Source: VRUE01 sp035557635
GTDB lineage: Bacteria > Actinomycetota > Thermoleophilia > Solirubrobacterales > 70-9
DNA: 7,672 nt
NCBI GenBank assembly: GCA_035557635.1
Contig: DATMDR010000066.1
Coordinates: forward strand, 1-7,672
Reading direction: 5' to 3'
Notes under the pieces: generated by a model
Told to the model about the DNA's origin: nothing
The model's input: the letters and a program-made list of their open reading frames with translations, nothing else
Database searches by the model: none
Shown here: positions 1 to 4,597 of the stretch, one piece after another
Numbering within the stretch: the stretch's first letter is position 1
Layout of the letters: each line of letters begins with the position of its first letter
Position numbers and translations under genes: made by a program

Positions 1-522
1 GCGCTTGGAGAACTTCTCCTCGTACTCGAGCGCCAGCTGCGCCTCCTGGATCTTGCGCTCGAGGTTGCGCTTGGGGTCGGTGATGCAGAGGTTGCGCATC
101 AGCTGCATCGTGATCGTCGATCCGCCCTGGACGATCTCGCCGGCCTCGACGTTCTCGATCAGGGCGCGGAGGCCGCCCTCGTAGTCGATCCCGTCGTGCT
201 CGAAGAAGCGCTCGTCCTCGATCGCGACCGTGGCGTACTCGAGGTCGGTGGGGATGCGGTCGATCGCGACCGGCGTGCGGGCCTCTTCGGAGGCGATGTA
301 GCCGAGCCGGCTGCCGTCGCCGGCGAAGAGGATCGAGTTGCCGCCTTTGTCGATCGGGCGGCAGTCGGAGAGCGGCGGCGCCTTGGCGGCGACGTCGAGC
401 ACCCAGGAGGCGACGCCGATCGCGCCAACGGCGAGCACGCCGAAGATGGCGACGCCCACGAAGAGGAACTTGCTGCGGGCGCCTCCACGGCGCCGCAGAC
501 GTCGACGATTGCGCTGCGTCAT
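1..522 (-). CDS. Class A penicillin-binding protein, N-terminal part (GT51 peptidoglycan glycosyltransferase)
   Basis: This is the first 174 codons of a gene that runs off the window's left edge. The product polymerises lipid II into glycan strands at the outer face of the cytoplasmic membrane; a C-terminal transpeptidase domain is expected but lies outside. Seen: a very basic N-terminus (residues 4-18), one membrane anchor at about 19-41, then the GT51 motifs EDERFFEHDG (102-111, catalytic Glu102), GGSTITMQL (133-141) and RKIQEA (156-161, second catalytic Glu160). The third motif position usually read as GGSTITQQ has Met instead of the first Gln. The ATG at 522 is chosen because the basic anchor follows at once; there is no clear Shine-Dalgarno, but a TACCCT box lies 7 nt upstream, which fits a leaderless start. 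The short MscS gene lies 31 nt upstream on the same strand. Whether it is bifunctional or monofunctional cannot be decided here. Confidence 0.9.
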   Translation of the reverse strand, partial: MTQRNRRRLRRRGGARSKFLFVGVAIFGVLAVGAIGVASWVLDVAAKAPPLSDCRPIDKGGNSILFAGDGSRLGYIASEEARTPVAIDRIPTDLEYATVAIEDERFFEHDGIDYEGGLRALIENVEAGEIVQGGSTITMQLMRNLCITDPKRNLERKIQEAQLALEYEEKFSKR

Positions 523-553
523 CAGGAAAAGGGTACTTCGACGCGGCCGGCGC

Positions 554-970
554 TCAGGCCTGCGTGTCTTCGCTGGAGAGGTTGCGCACGATTCCGTCCA
601 CCAGCATCTGGTTGGGAATGACGACGGTGGTGCCGTCGCCGGGGTCCACGTAGGTGTAGGAGAGGGTGATGTCGGTGACCCGGCCGGTGACGTCCTCGAA
701 GGCGATCCGGTCGCCGATCTTGATCGGCTGGGAGACCGCCAGCTGGACGCCGGCGACCATGTTGCCGATCGTGTGCTGGGCGGCGAAGCCGATGATCGCC
801 GCCAGCACCGCGGTCGAGGCGAGGATCCCCGTAGCCAGGCGCTTCAGCTCTGTGAACTGGGCGAGCGCGATCGCGACGAGGACGAGGAAGACGACCAGGA
901 CGAGGAGGCGGCGCAGGAAGCGCAGGCGGGTCCGCGTGGACCGCGAGACCTGTGAGACTGCCGGCGACAT
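554..970 (-). CDS. Very short MscS-type small-conductance mechanosensitive channel
   Basis: A 138-residue membrane protein of the MscS family, which opens under membrane tension to release solutes in osmotic downshock. Seen: a basic N-terminus (10-21), a hydrophobic helix at about 22-39, then a pore-lining-like helix and beta-domain start at about 48-90 (GFAAQHTIGNMVAG, then QPIKIGDRI), followed by VTDITLSYTYV, VVIPNQMLVDG and IVRNLS, matching the MscS core in order. It stops where the beta domain ends, so the C-terminal alpha/beta vestibule is missing; E. coli MscS is roughly twice as long. The ATG at 970 is preferred. An in-frame TTG at 979 would add three residues. A TAGGTT box 7 nt upstream of the ATG suggests leaderless transcription. 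It is followed by the PBP gene after 31 nt and probably forms an operon with it. Its start codon overlaps that of the divergent CPBP gene. Confidence 0.8.
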   Translation of the reverse strand: MSPAVSQVSRSTRTRLRFLRRLLVLVVFLVLVAIALAQFTELKRLATGILASTAVLAAIIGFAAQHTIGNMVAGVQLAVSQPIKIGDRIAFEDVTGRVTDITLSYTYVDPGDGTTVVIPNQMLVDGIVRNLSSEDTQA

Positions 971-1691
971 GGAGGCCAACCTAGCCGTCGAGGCGGAGGA
1001 GCGGCAAGCCCCGAGACGCTTCCCCTATGCCAACTGGGGTGCCGCGGCGGCCGTATGGGGGGTGCTGCTGGCGATTGCGGCGGGGCTGGTGCTGGGAGCG
1101 ATTCTGGCTACGCCCGCGTTCATCGTCGAAGATCACGACGACGGGACGGTCAGCAGCGCCGCCAACGCGCTGTCGCAGCTGGGGGGAGCAATCGCCTTCC
1201 TGCTGATACCGGTTCTGATCGCCACCCGGCGCGGGAGAAGCTCGATCGGCGAGGCGCTACGCCGCCTCGGAGTGCGGCGCTTCCGGCCCTCGGCGGTGCT
1301 CTGGATGCTGGCGACGGTCTTCGCCTATCTCACCTTCGCTGCGCTCTACGTCGCCCTGGTCGGCGAACCGGAACAGGAGGACATCGCCGAGGGCTTCGGG
1401 GTGATCCCCGTGCAGGTCCTGCTGATCGTGTTCGCGGCGGCGATCTGCGAGGAGATTTGCTTCCGCGGCTTCCTCTTCGGTGGCCTGCGCGAGCGCTTCC
1501 CGCGGATCGCCGCCGCCCTGTTGAGCGCCATGATCTTCGGCGGCCTGCACGCGCTGACCGGCATCAGCGCCGTGCCGCCGCTGATCGCCTTCGGCTTCGT
1601 GATGGCCCTGCTCTACGAGAAGACCGGCTCGATCGTCCCCGGGATCATCCTGCACATGCTCAACAACTCGGTTGCGTTGCTGGCGCAGTAG
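969..1691 (+). CDS. CPBP-family intramembrane glutamic protease (CAAX prenyl protease/Abi family)
   Basis: A 240-residue multi-pass membrane protein of the CPBP (PF02517) family. Relatives cleave prenylated proteins or act in bacteriocin self-immunity and membrane protein processing; the bacterial substrate is unknown here. Seen: a hydrophilic N-terminus, hydrophobic segments at about 25-47, 70-86, 108-131, 147-160 and further on, and the three family motifs: EExxxR as E161-E162-...-R166 (CEEICFRG), FxxxH as F190/H194 (FGGLH), and HxxxN as H229/N233 (HMLNN). All catalytic positions are present. The ATG at 969 gives a natural start before the first helix; an upstream GTG would lie inside the opposite gene. 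There is no Shine-Dalgarno. GAGACT, one base away from a TANNNT -10 box, lies 9 nt upstream. The gene is followed by a GC hairpin at 1719. Confidence 0.88.
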   Translation: MEANLAVEAEERQAPRRFPYANWGAAAAVWGVLLAIAAGLVLGAILATPAFIVEDHDDGTVSSAANALSQLGGAIAFLLIPVLIATRRGRSSIGEALRRLGVRRFRPSAVLWMLATVFAYLTFAALYVALVGEPEQEDIAEGFGVIPVQVLLIVFAAAICEEICFRGFLFGGLRERFPRIAAALLSAMIFGGLHALTGISAVPPLIAFGFVMALLYEKTGSIVPGIILHMLNNSVALLAQ

Positions 1692-1718
1692 GGACGGCGC
1701 GGGTTTAGAGCAAAGAAA

Positions 1719-1738
1719 CGGCCCGCAGAAGCGGGCCG
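1719..1738 (-). terminator. GC hairpin with U-rich tail on the minus strand
   Basis: A perfect 8-bp stem CGGCCCGC/GCGGGCCG closes an AGAA loop. Read on the minus strand it is followed by TTTCTTT, so it looks like an intrinsic terminator for the transcript coming from the tRNA-like gene at 1954-2046. On the plus strand the tail is AATCTGG, so termination of the CPBP gene would be weak. The same core stem recurs in the hairpin at 4508. Confidence 0.7.
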
Positions 1739-1749
1739 AATCTGGTGAC

Positions 1750-1764
1750 GGGGGAGCTACCCCC
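1750..1764. repeat. GGGGG-AGCTA-CCCCC hairpin, copy 1 of GGGAGCTACCC
   Basis: Five G, the loop AGCTA, then five C form a strong small hairpin just before the terminator in the minus direction. The 11-mer GGGAGCTACCC recurs at 1891-1901 within the same trailer. Its role is unknown; it could be a protein-binding or RNA-stability element. Confidence 0.6.
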
Positions 1765-1765
1765 A

Positions 1766-1789
1766 AACCGGCTGATAACCAACTCAGCC
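1766..1789 (-). other. Anti-anticodon element 1 (complementary to the anticodon arm of the GAU tRNA-like RNA)
   Basis: Read on the minus strand, positions 1780 to 1766 give GGTTATCAGCCGGTT. This is the exact 15-nt reverse complement of AACCGGCTGATAACC, which spans the anticodon arm of the tRNA-like gene (2021 to 2007). Two G-U pairs could extend the duplex to 17. The element can also fold on itself: GGCTGA pairs with TCAGCC across 1770-1789, leaving an 8-nt loop that holds part of the anti-anticodon sequence, so a kissing contact followed by strand exchange is possible. It lies about 175 nt downstream of the tRNA-like 3' end and before the terminator at 1719, so one transcript could contain both partners. 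Function is inferred; the inverted copy itself is seen directly. Confidence 0.65.
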
Positions 1790-1802
1790 TAACATGAAAG
1801 TA

Positions 1803-1823
1803 ACCCCCAAACGCCTGACAAGC
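1803..1823. repeat. Degenerate second copy of the anti-anticodon element
   Basis: ACCCCCAAAC occurs at 1759-1768 and again at 1803-1812. After it the first copy reads CGGCTGATAACC and the second GCCTGACAAGC. Read on the minus strand the second contains CTTGTCAGGCG, resembling the TGTCAGCCGG core of element 2 at 4558. It may be a decayed copy, or match a further tRNA-like RNA outside the window. Confidence 0.3.
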
Positions 1824-1889
1824 GAGAAGACAAAAGATTACTGAACAGAGAGCAAGGCGGCGCTGAGGTGCTCGAGGGGGGTCGTAGAA

Positions 1890-1902
1890 CGGGAGCTACC
1901 CG
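1890..1902. repeat. CGGG-AGCTA-CCCG hairpin, copy 2 of GGGAGCTACCC
   Basis: A 4-bp stem with the same AGCTA loop as the hairpin at 1750-1764. The two copies bracket the middle of the tRNA-like trailer. No function is recognised. Confidence 0.5.
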
Positions 1903-1910
1903 CAGGCCGC

Positions 1911-1954
1911 ATGATGTTGCACCTCAACCTTGCCTCGCACCTCAACGATGATGT
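1911..1954. repeat. Nested direct repeats just downstream of the GAU tRNA-like gene
   Basis: GCACCTCAAC occurs at 1919-1928 and 1937-1946, and these are flanked by ATGATGT at 1911-1917 and 1948-1954. An inverted 8-mer TGAGGTGC lies at 1864-1871, so the minus-strand trailer RNA could form a long-range stem. The last base of the outer repeat touches the encoded CCA end of the tRNA-like gene. Confidence 0.55.
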
Positions 1955-2046
1955 GGCGGAGGGCGAGGGACTCGAACCCTATTCGGATCGCTAGATCCAA
2001 ACTTCCGGTTATCAGCCGGTTGCTGCGACCTCGCAGCTCACCCTCC
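1954..2046 (-). tRNA. Allo-tRNA-like class II tRNA, anticodon GAU, 8/4 acceptor/T architecture
   Basis: A 93-nt cloverleaf including an encoded CCA. Seen: acceptor GGAGGGTG (2046-2039) with CGCCCTCC (1965-1958), 8 bp with one T-G wobble; D arm GCTGC/GCAGC, extendable to 6 bp around the loop AGGT; anticodon arm CCGG-CTGATAA-CCGG with only 4 bp, anticodon GAT at 2013-2011; an 8-bp variable arm TTTGGATC/GATCCGAA with a TAGC loop; T arm AGGG-TTCGAGT-CCCT, 4 bp; discriminator G, then CCA. A normal 7/5 fold would leave a T-C mismatch closing the T stem. Known: long variable arm plus G73 are serine identity features, and 8/4 tRNAs are reported as allo-tRNAs that can act as missense or nonsense suppressors. 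Inferred: if charged with serine it would read Ile codons AUC/AUU; a regulatory RNA role is equally possible. Single-base linkers and the missing U8 argue against an ordinary tRNA-Ile. Confidence 0.75.
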
Positions 2047-2056
2047 GCTGCGGATG

Positions 2057-2084
2057 AACCTAGTCTCGGATTTGGCCATTTCAA
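2057..2084 (-). promoter_or_regulatory. Promoter of the GAU tRNA-like gene
   Basis: On the minus strand TTGAAA (2084-2079) is followed after 16 nt by TAGGTT (2062-2057), with 10 nt to the mature 5' end at 2046. The same -35 and spacing occur before the second tRNA-like gene, with TACGCT as -10, so the pair supports each other. Confidence 0.65.
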
Positions 2085-2106
2085 GCCATGTTGCACTCTT
2101 TTCACA
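2079..2106 (-). promoter_or_regulatory. Conserved block upstream of the tRNA-like promoter, copy 1
   Basis: Over 28 nt this block matches 4715-4742 at 25 positions without a gap, covering the -35 box and some 20 nt upstream of it. Conservation outside the promoter boxes suggests a shared activator or repressor site. It lies between the divergent tRNA-like gene and the L,D-transpeptidase gene, so it may affect both. Confidence 0.6.
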
Positions 2107-2128
2107 GACATTTGACTGCCTCGACACA

Positions 2129-2134
2129 TAGACT
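2129..2134 (+). promoter_or_regulatory. -10 box for leaderless L,D-transpeptidase transcript
   Basis: TAGACT ends 9 nt before the GTG start at 2144, and no Shine-Dalgarno is present. The same TANNNT box and 9-nt spacing occur before the start codons at 4798 and 5945. Confidence 0.5.
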
Positions 2135-2143
2135 TCACGAACC

Positions 2144-3136
2144 GTGAGTCGTCGTCTCGTCCCCGCGCTGGTCCTCGTCGCCCTGCTGGCATTGCCGGTG
2201 GCGGCTTGGGGCGCGCCGGCGCCGGGCAAAGGGGCGGCGAAAGCGCCCGGTGCCCCCGCGCCCAGCGGGCCAGAAGCCGCGACGGTGAAGATCCGGGTCG
2301 GCCACCTCAGCGGCGGCAAGGCTCAGATCATGAGCAAGGTGCCGGTGATCGGCACGCTCAGCCCCTTCGTGCCGGGCCAGCGCGCCGAGGTCAGCTTCTT
2401 CCTCAACGGCAAGCGGATCGAGCGCAAGACGGTCAAGGTGAGCAAAGGCAAGGGCGACTTCGGCGTCTTCCGCGCAAAGATCCGGATCGAGAAAGCCGGC
2501 AAGTACGCGGCGAGCGCCAAGCACGTGGCGACCGCGACGCTCGGCGGCGACAGCACGGTGCGCAAGAGCTGGCGGGTCAGCTTCCCCTCACTGAGGCAAG
2601 GCGAGTGCGGCGACATCGTCGTCGGCTTCAAGAAGGCGATGCGGAAGATGGGCTACGTCACGAACGACGGGCGCTGCTTCGGCGGCAAGACGGCGCGCGG
2701 CATCCTCGCCTACCGCAACGTCAACGACATGACGCGCAGTGCCCGCGCCGGCAAGGGCCTGGTCAAGCGCGTCTTCGCCGGCCGCGGCGATTACCGCGTG
2801 CGCCACCCCGGCGCCGGCACGCACGTCGAGGCGCCGCTCTCCAAGCAGGTGCTGGTCTTCGCCGAGGGCGACAAAGCGGTGGCGATCTACCCGATCTCCT
2901 CGGGCAAGTCCTCGACCCCGACCGTCACCGGCCACTTCCAGTTCATCCGCACCGAACCGGGCTACAACTCGCACGGGATGTACTACTCCTGGTACTTCTA
3001 CGGCGGCTACGCGGTGCACGGCTACGAATCGGTCCCCGACTACCCCGCAAGCCACGGCTGCCTGCGCACCTTCATCGCCGACCAGCCCGAGATCTACGAG
3101 CGCATTCAGTACGGCGAACACATCTTCGTCTTCTGA
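2144..3136 (+). CDS. Secreted L,D-transpeptidase (YkuD domain) with peptidoglycan-binding domain
   Basis: A 330-residue exported enzyme expected to make 3-3 cross-links in peptidoglycan or to attach proteins to it. Seen in order: a signal peptide (1-23, basic start, hydrophobic core, AWGA cleavage region); a Pro/Ala/Gly-rich linker to about 43; a beta-rich, Lys-rich region (about 45-150) that looks like an Ig-like sandwich; a peptidoglycan-binding-like domain at about 152-210 (GDIVVGFKKAMRKMGY, then CFGGKTARGILAY) with Cys155 and Cys178, which could form a disulfide; and a YkuD domain at about 230-330 with H292 (VHGYES) and the catalytic motif SHGCLR (303-308, nucleophile Cys306). GTG at 2144 is chosen because the signal peptide begins there and a TANNNT box precedes it by 9 nt. 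It is first in an operon with the next two genes, 13 nt ahead of the second. Confidence 0.92.
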   Translation: MSRRLVPALVLVALLALPVAAWGAPAPGKGAAKAPGAPAPSGPEAATVKIRVGHLSGGKAQIMSKVPVIGTLSPFVPGQRAEVSFFLNGKRIERKTVKVSKGKGDFGVFRAKIRIEKAGKYAASAKHVATATLGGDSTVRKSWRVSFPSLRQGECGDIVVGFKKAMRKMGYVTNDGRCFGGKTARGILAYRNVNDMTRSARAGKGLVKRVFAGRGDYRVRHPGAGTHVEAPLSKQVLVFAEGDKAVAIYPISSGKSSTPTVTGHFQFIRTEPGYNSHGMYYSWYFYGGYAVHGYESVPDYPASHGCLRTFIADQPEIYERIQYGEHIFVF

Positions 3137-3149
3137 GGGTGAGCGCGTG

Positions 3150-3560
3150 ATGATCGGCGAGAGGACGCTGAAGGCGGTCCTCGCATTCATTGCCGCCTAC
3201 CACGTCGCGCTCGGCCTGCTGCAGCTGCTGGCGCCGGGGACGTTCTTCGATGAGATCGGCAACTACGGCATCGAAAACTCCCATTACATCGGCGACGTGG
3301 GGGCTTTCACGCTCGCCTTCGGCGTCGCGGTGGGGACCGCCGCCGTCCGGCCGTCCTGGCGAGCCCCGCTGCTCTGGCTTGGGGCGTTCTGGTACGGCTT
3401 CCACGCAATCAATCACGCTTTTGACACCGGAGAGGCGCGCAGCGAGGGACGGGGCTGGGCCGACACGCTGCTGATCGCCTTCGATGCGGTGGCATCGGCC
3501 TGGCTGGCGCGTGTCTCGGAACGCCTGAATGGGTCGGGTGCGGAAGGGGGCGCAGGATGA
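3150..3560 (+). CDS. Small four-helix membrane protein (DUF4345/DoxX-like)
   Basis: A 136-residue hydrophobic protein with no assignable reaction. Hydrophobic segments lie at about 8-28, 48-66, 72-90 and 105-122, giving four membrane helices with short loops and a hydrophilic Gly/Glu-rich tail. Polar residues inside the membrane region, such as H18, H45, H85 and H89, could form a functional patch. Size and pattern resemble DUF4345 or DoxX-like proteins; this is a resemblance only. The ATG at 3150 follows GAGGGTGAG at good Shine-Dalgarno spacing; a GTG immediately before it is an alternative. The stop overlaps the next start as ATGA, so translation is probably coupled to the epimerase. Confidence 0.75.
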   Translation: MIGERTLKAVLAFIAAYHVALGLLQLLAPGTFFDEIGNYGIENSHYIGDVGAFTLAFGVAVGTAAVRPSWRAPLLWLGAFWYGFHAINHAFDTGEARSEGRGWADTLLIAFDAVASAWLARVSERLNGSGAEGGAG

Positions 3561-4492
3561 AGGTCTTCGTCGCGGGAGCGAGCGGTGCGATCGGCAAGCC
3601 ACTGGTACGCCAGCTGGTCGCGGCGGGCCATGAGGTGACGGGAATGACCCGGCGCGAGGAGCGGGCGGAGGAGATCCGCGCCGCCGGCGCGAGCGCGGTC
3701 GTCTGCGACGTTTTCGACCGGGACGCGCTCGAGGCGGCGATGAAGGAAGCGGCGCCGGAGGTGGTCGTTCACATGCTGACCGCCCTCCCGGCCCAGATCG
3801 ACTGGAAAGTGAGCGACCCGCTGGGGCCGACCAACCGGGTGCGGATGGAAGGGACCCGCAACCTGATCGAGGCGGCTCGCCCGGCCGGCGCCCGCCGAGT
3901 GGTTGCCGAGAGCGTCGCCTTCCTCTACGCCTCGCGAGGCGACTGGGTCAAGGACGAGGAGGCGCCGCTGTTCAAAGGGGCGCCGGAGCCGTTCGGCGGC
4001 GCGGTCGAGGCGCTCGCTGACCTCGAGCGTCAGGTGACCGGCGCCGAGGACCTCGACGGCCTGGTCCTTCGCTTCGGCTGGTTCTACGGCCCCGGCACCT
4101 CCTATGCCTCCGACGGCTCGCAGGCTGACGAAATGCGCAAGCGCCGCCTGCCGATCGTCGGCAAGGGCACCGGTACCTTCTCCTTCATCCACGTCGAGGA
4201 CGCGGCCGCGGCCACGGTCGCCGCGTTGGATCGCGGCGCCCCCGGCACCTACAACGTCGCCGACGACGAGCCGGCGCCGATGCGCGAGTGGCTCCCCGTC
4301 TACGCCGAGGCGGTCGGCGCCAAGCCTCCCCGCCGCGTGCCCGTCTGGCTGGCCAAGCTGGTCGCCGGCCGCGCCCTCGCCGGCAACGCGGTCGAGCTGC
4401 GCGGCGCCTCCAACGCCAAGGCCAAGCAGGAGCTCGGTTGGGAGCCGCAGTACGCGAGCTGGCGCCAGGGCTTCCGCGAGGCGCTGGGGTAG
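3557..4492 (+). CDS. Atypical SDR-family NAD(P)-dependent epimerase/dehydratase-like protein
   Basis: A 311-residue Rossmann-fold protein of the extended/atypical short-chain dehydrogenase type; the substrate is unknown. Seen: the nucleotide-binding motif GASGAIG (G7, G10, G13), a following TRR at the end of beta-2 that suits NADP, VVCDVFD after beta-3, VVVHMLTALPA after beta-4, an ESVAFLYA strand with the conserved Ser position, LRFGWFYGPGTS near the substrate pocket, and a C-terminal NVADDEPAPMREWLP segment typical of epimerase-like members. The usual YxxxK catalytic pair is absent: the expected place reads FGGAVEALADLE (146-157). It may therefore bind a nucleotide without normal redox chemistry, or use other residues. 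It is coupled to the upstream gene by ATGA overlap and is last in the operon before the hairpin at 4508. Confidence 0.87.
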   Translation: MKVFVAGASGAIGKPLVRQLVAAGHEVTGMTRREERAEEIRAAGASAVVCDVFDRDALEAAMKEAAPEVVVHMLTALPAQIDWKVSDPLGPTNRVRMEGTRNLIEAARPAGARRVVAESVAFLYASRGDWVKDEEAPLFKGAPEPFGGAVEALADLERQVTGAEDLDGLVLRFGWFYGPGTSYASDGSQADEMRKRRLPIVGKGTGTFSFIHVEDAAAATVAALDRGAPGTYNVADDEPAPMREWLPVYAEAVGAKPPRRVPVWLAKLVAGRALAGNAVELRGASNAKAKQELGWEPQYASWRQGFREALG

Positions 4493-4507
4493 GCAGCTGG
4501 TCCAAAG

Positions 4508-4535
4508 GAAACGGCCCGCCGAAGCGGGCCGTTTC
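4508..4535. terminator. Bidirectional GC-rich terminator between epimerase gene and GAC tRNA-like cassette
   Basis: A perfect 12-bp stem GAAACGGCCCGC/GCGGGCCGTTTC closes a CGAA loop. A-rich on one side and T-rich on the other, it can end the plus-strand operon (stop at 4492) and the minus-strand transcript from 4683. Its core CGGCCCGC is identical to the hairpin at 1719. Confidence 0.85.
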
Positions 4536-4542
4536 AACTAAA

Positions 4543-4565
4543 GATTCAAATCCCTATCCGGCTGA
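4543..4565 (-). repeat. Partial direct copy of the tRNA-like T arm and variable-arm junction
   Basis: CCCTATCCGG at 4552-4561 repeats CCCTATCCGG at 4618-4627, the T-stem/variable-arm junction of the tRNA-like gene, and the flank ATTCAAAT resembles its T loop ACTCGAA. Read on the minus strand it gives CCGGATAGGGATTTGAATC after the anti-anticodon element. It may be a duplicated tRNA fragment or a mimic that competes in folding. Confidence 0.5.
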
Positions 4566-4571
4566 CACCCG
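4558..4571 (-). other. Anti-anticodon element 2 (complementary to the anticodon arm of the GAC tRNA-like RNA)
   Basis: On the minus strand this reads CGGGTGTCAGCCGG, complementary over 14 nt to the anticodon arm CCGGTTGACACCCG (4656 to 4643), with one G-U pair and another G-U possible at the end. Compared with element 1, the bases facing the anticodon change from ATC to GTC just as the anticodon changes from GAT to GAC, and the bases facing the 3' anticodon stem change too. It lies about 27 nt downstream of the tRNA-like 3' end and upstream of the terminator at 4508. Confidence 0.65.
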
Positions 4572-4597
4572 ACCTAGACGGTACCACCTAGATCCAG

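Noticed and set aside
338..955. Long plus-strand open frame through the PBP/MscS region
   Set aside because: Arg/Asp/Glu-rich, low-complexity product typical of an antisense shadow; the minus-strand frames carry clear GT51 and MscS motifs.
1766..1789. T-box riboswitch specifier, since it carries a codon (AUC) matching the anticodon
   Set aside because: There is no T-box sequence, no stem I pattern, and the complementarity covers 15 nt of the anticodon arm rather than the codon alone; no regulated gene follows on that strand.
1911..1954. CRISPR or similar array
   Set aside because: Only two 10-nt repeat copies with an 8-nt spacer; no array and no cas genes.
1954..2046. Ordinary tRNA-Ile(GAU), as the anticodon alone would suggest
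   Set aside because: tRNA-Ile is class I with a 4-5 nt variable loop, 7/5 stems and U8; this RNA has a long paired variable arm, 8/4 stems and discriminator G.
1954..2046. Selenocysteine tRNA, because of the 8-bp acceptor stem, 6-bp D stem and long variable arm
   Set aside because: The anticodon is GAU, not UCA, the T stem is 4 bp rather than 5, and no selA/selB/selD gene or SECIS context is visible.
3413..4537. 374-codon minus-strand open frame opposite the epimerase gene
   Set aside because: Composition is of shadow type with no motif; the plus strand holds the Rossmann-fold protein with coupled start.
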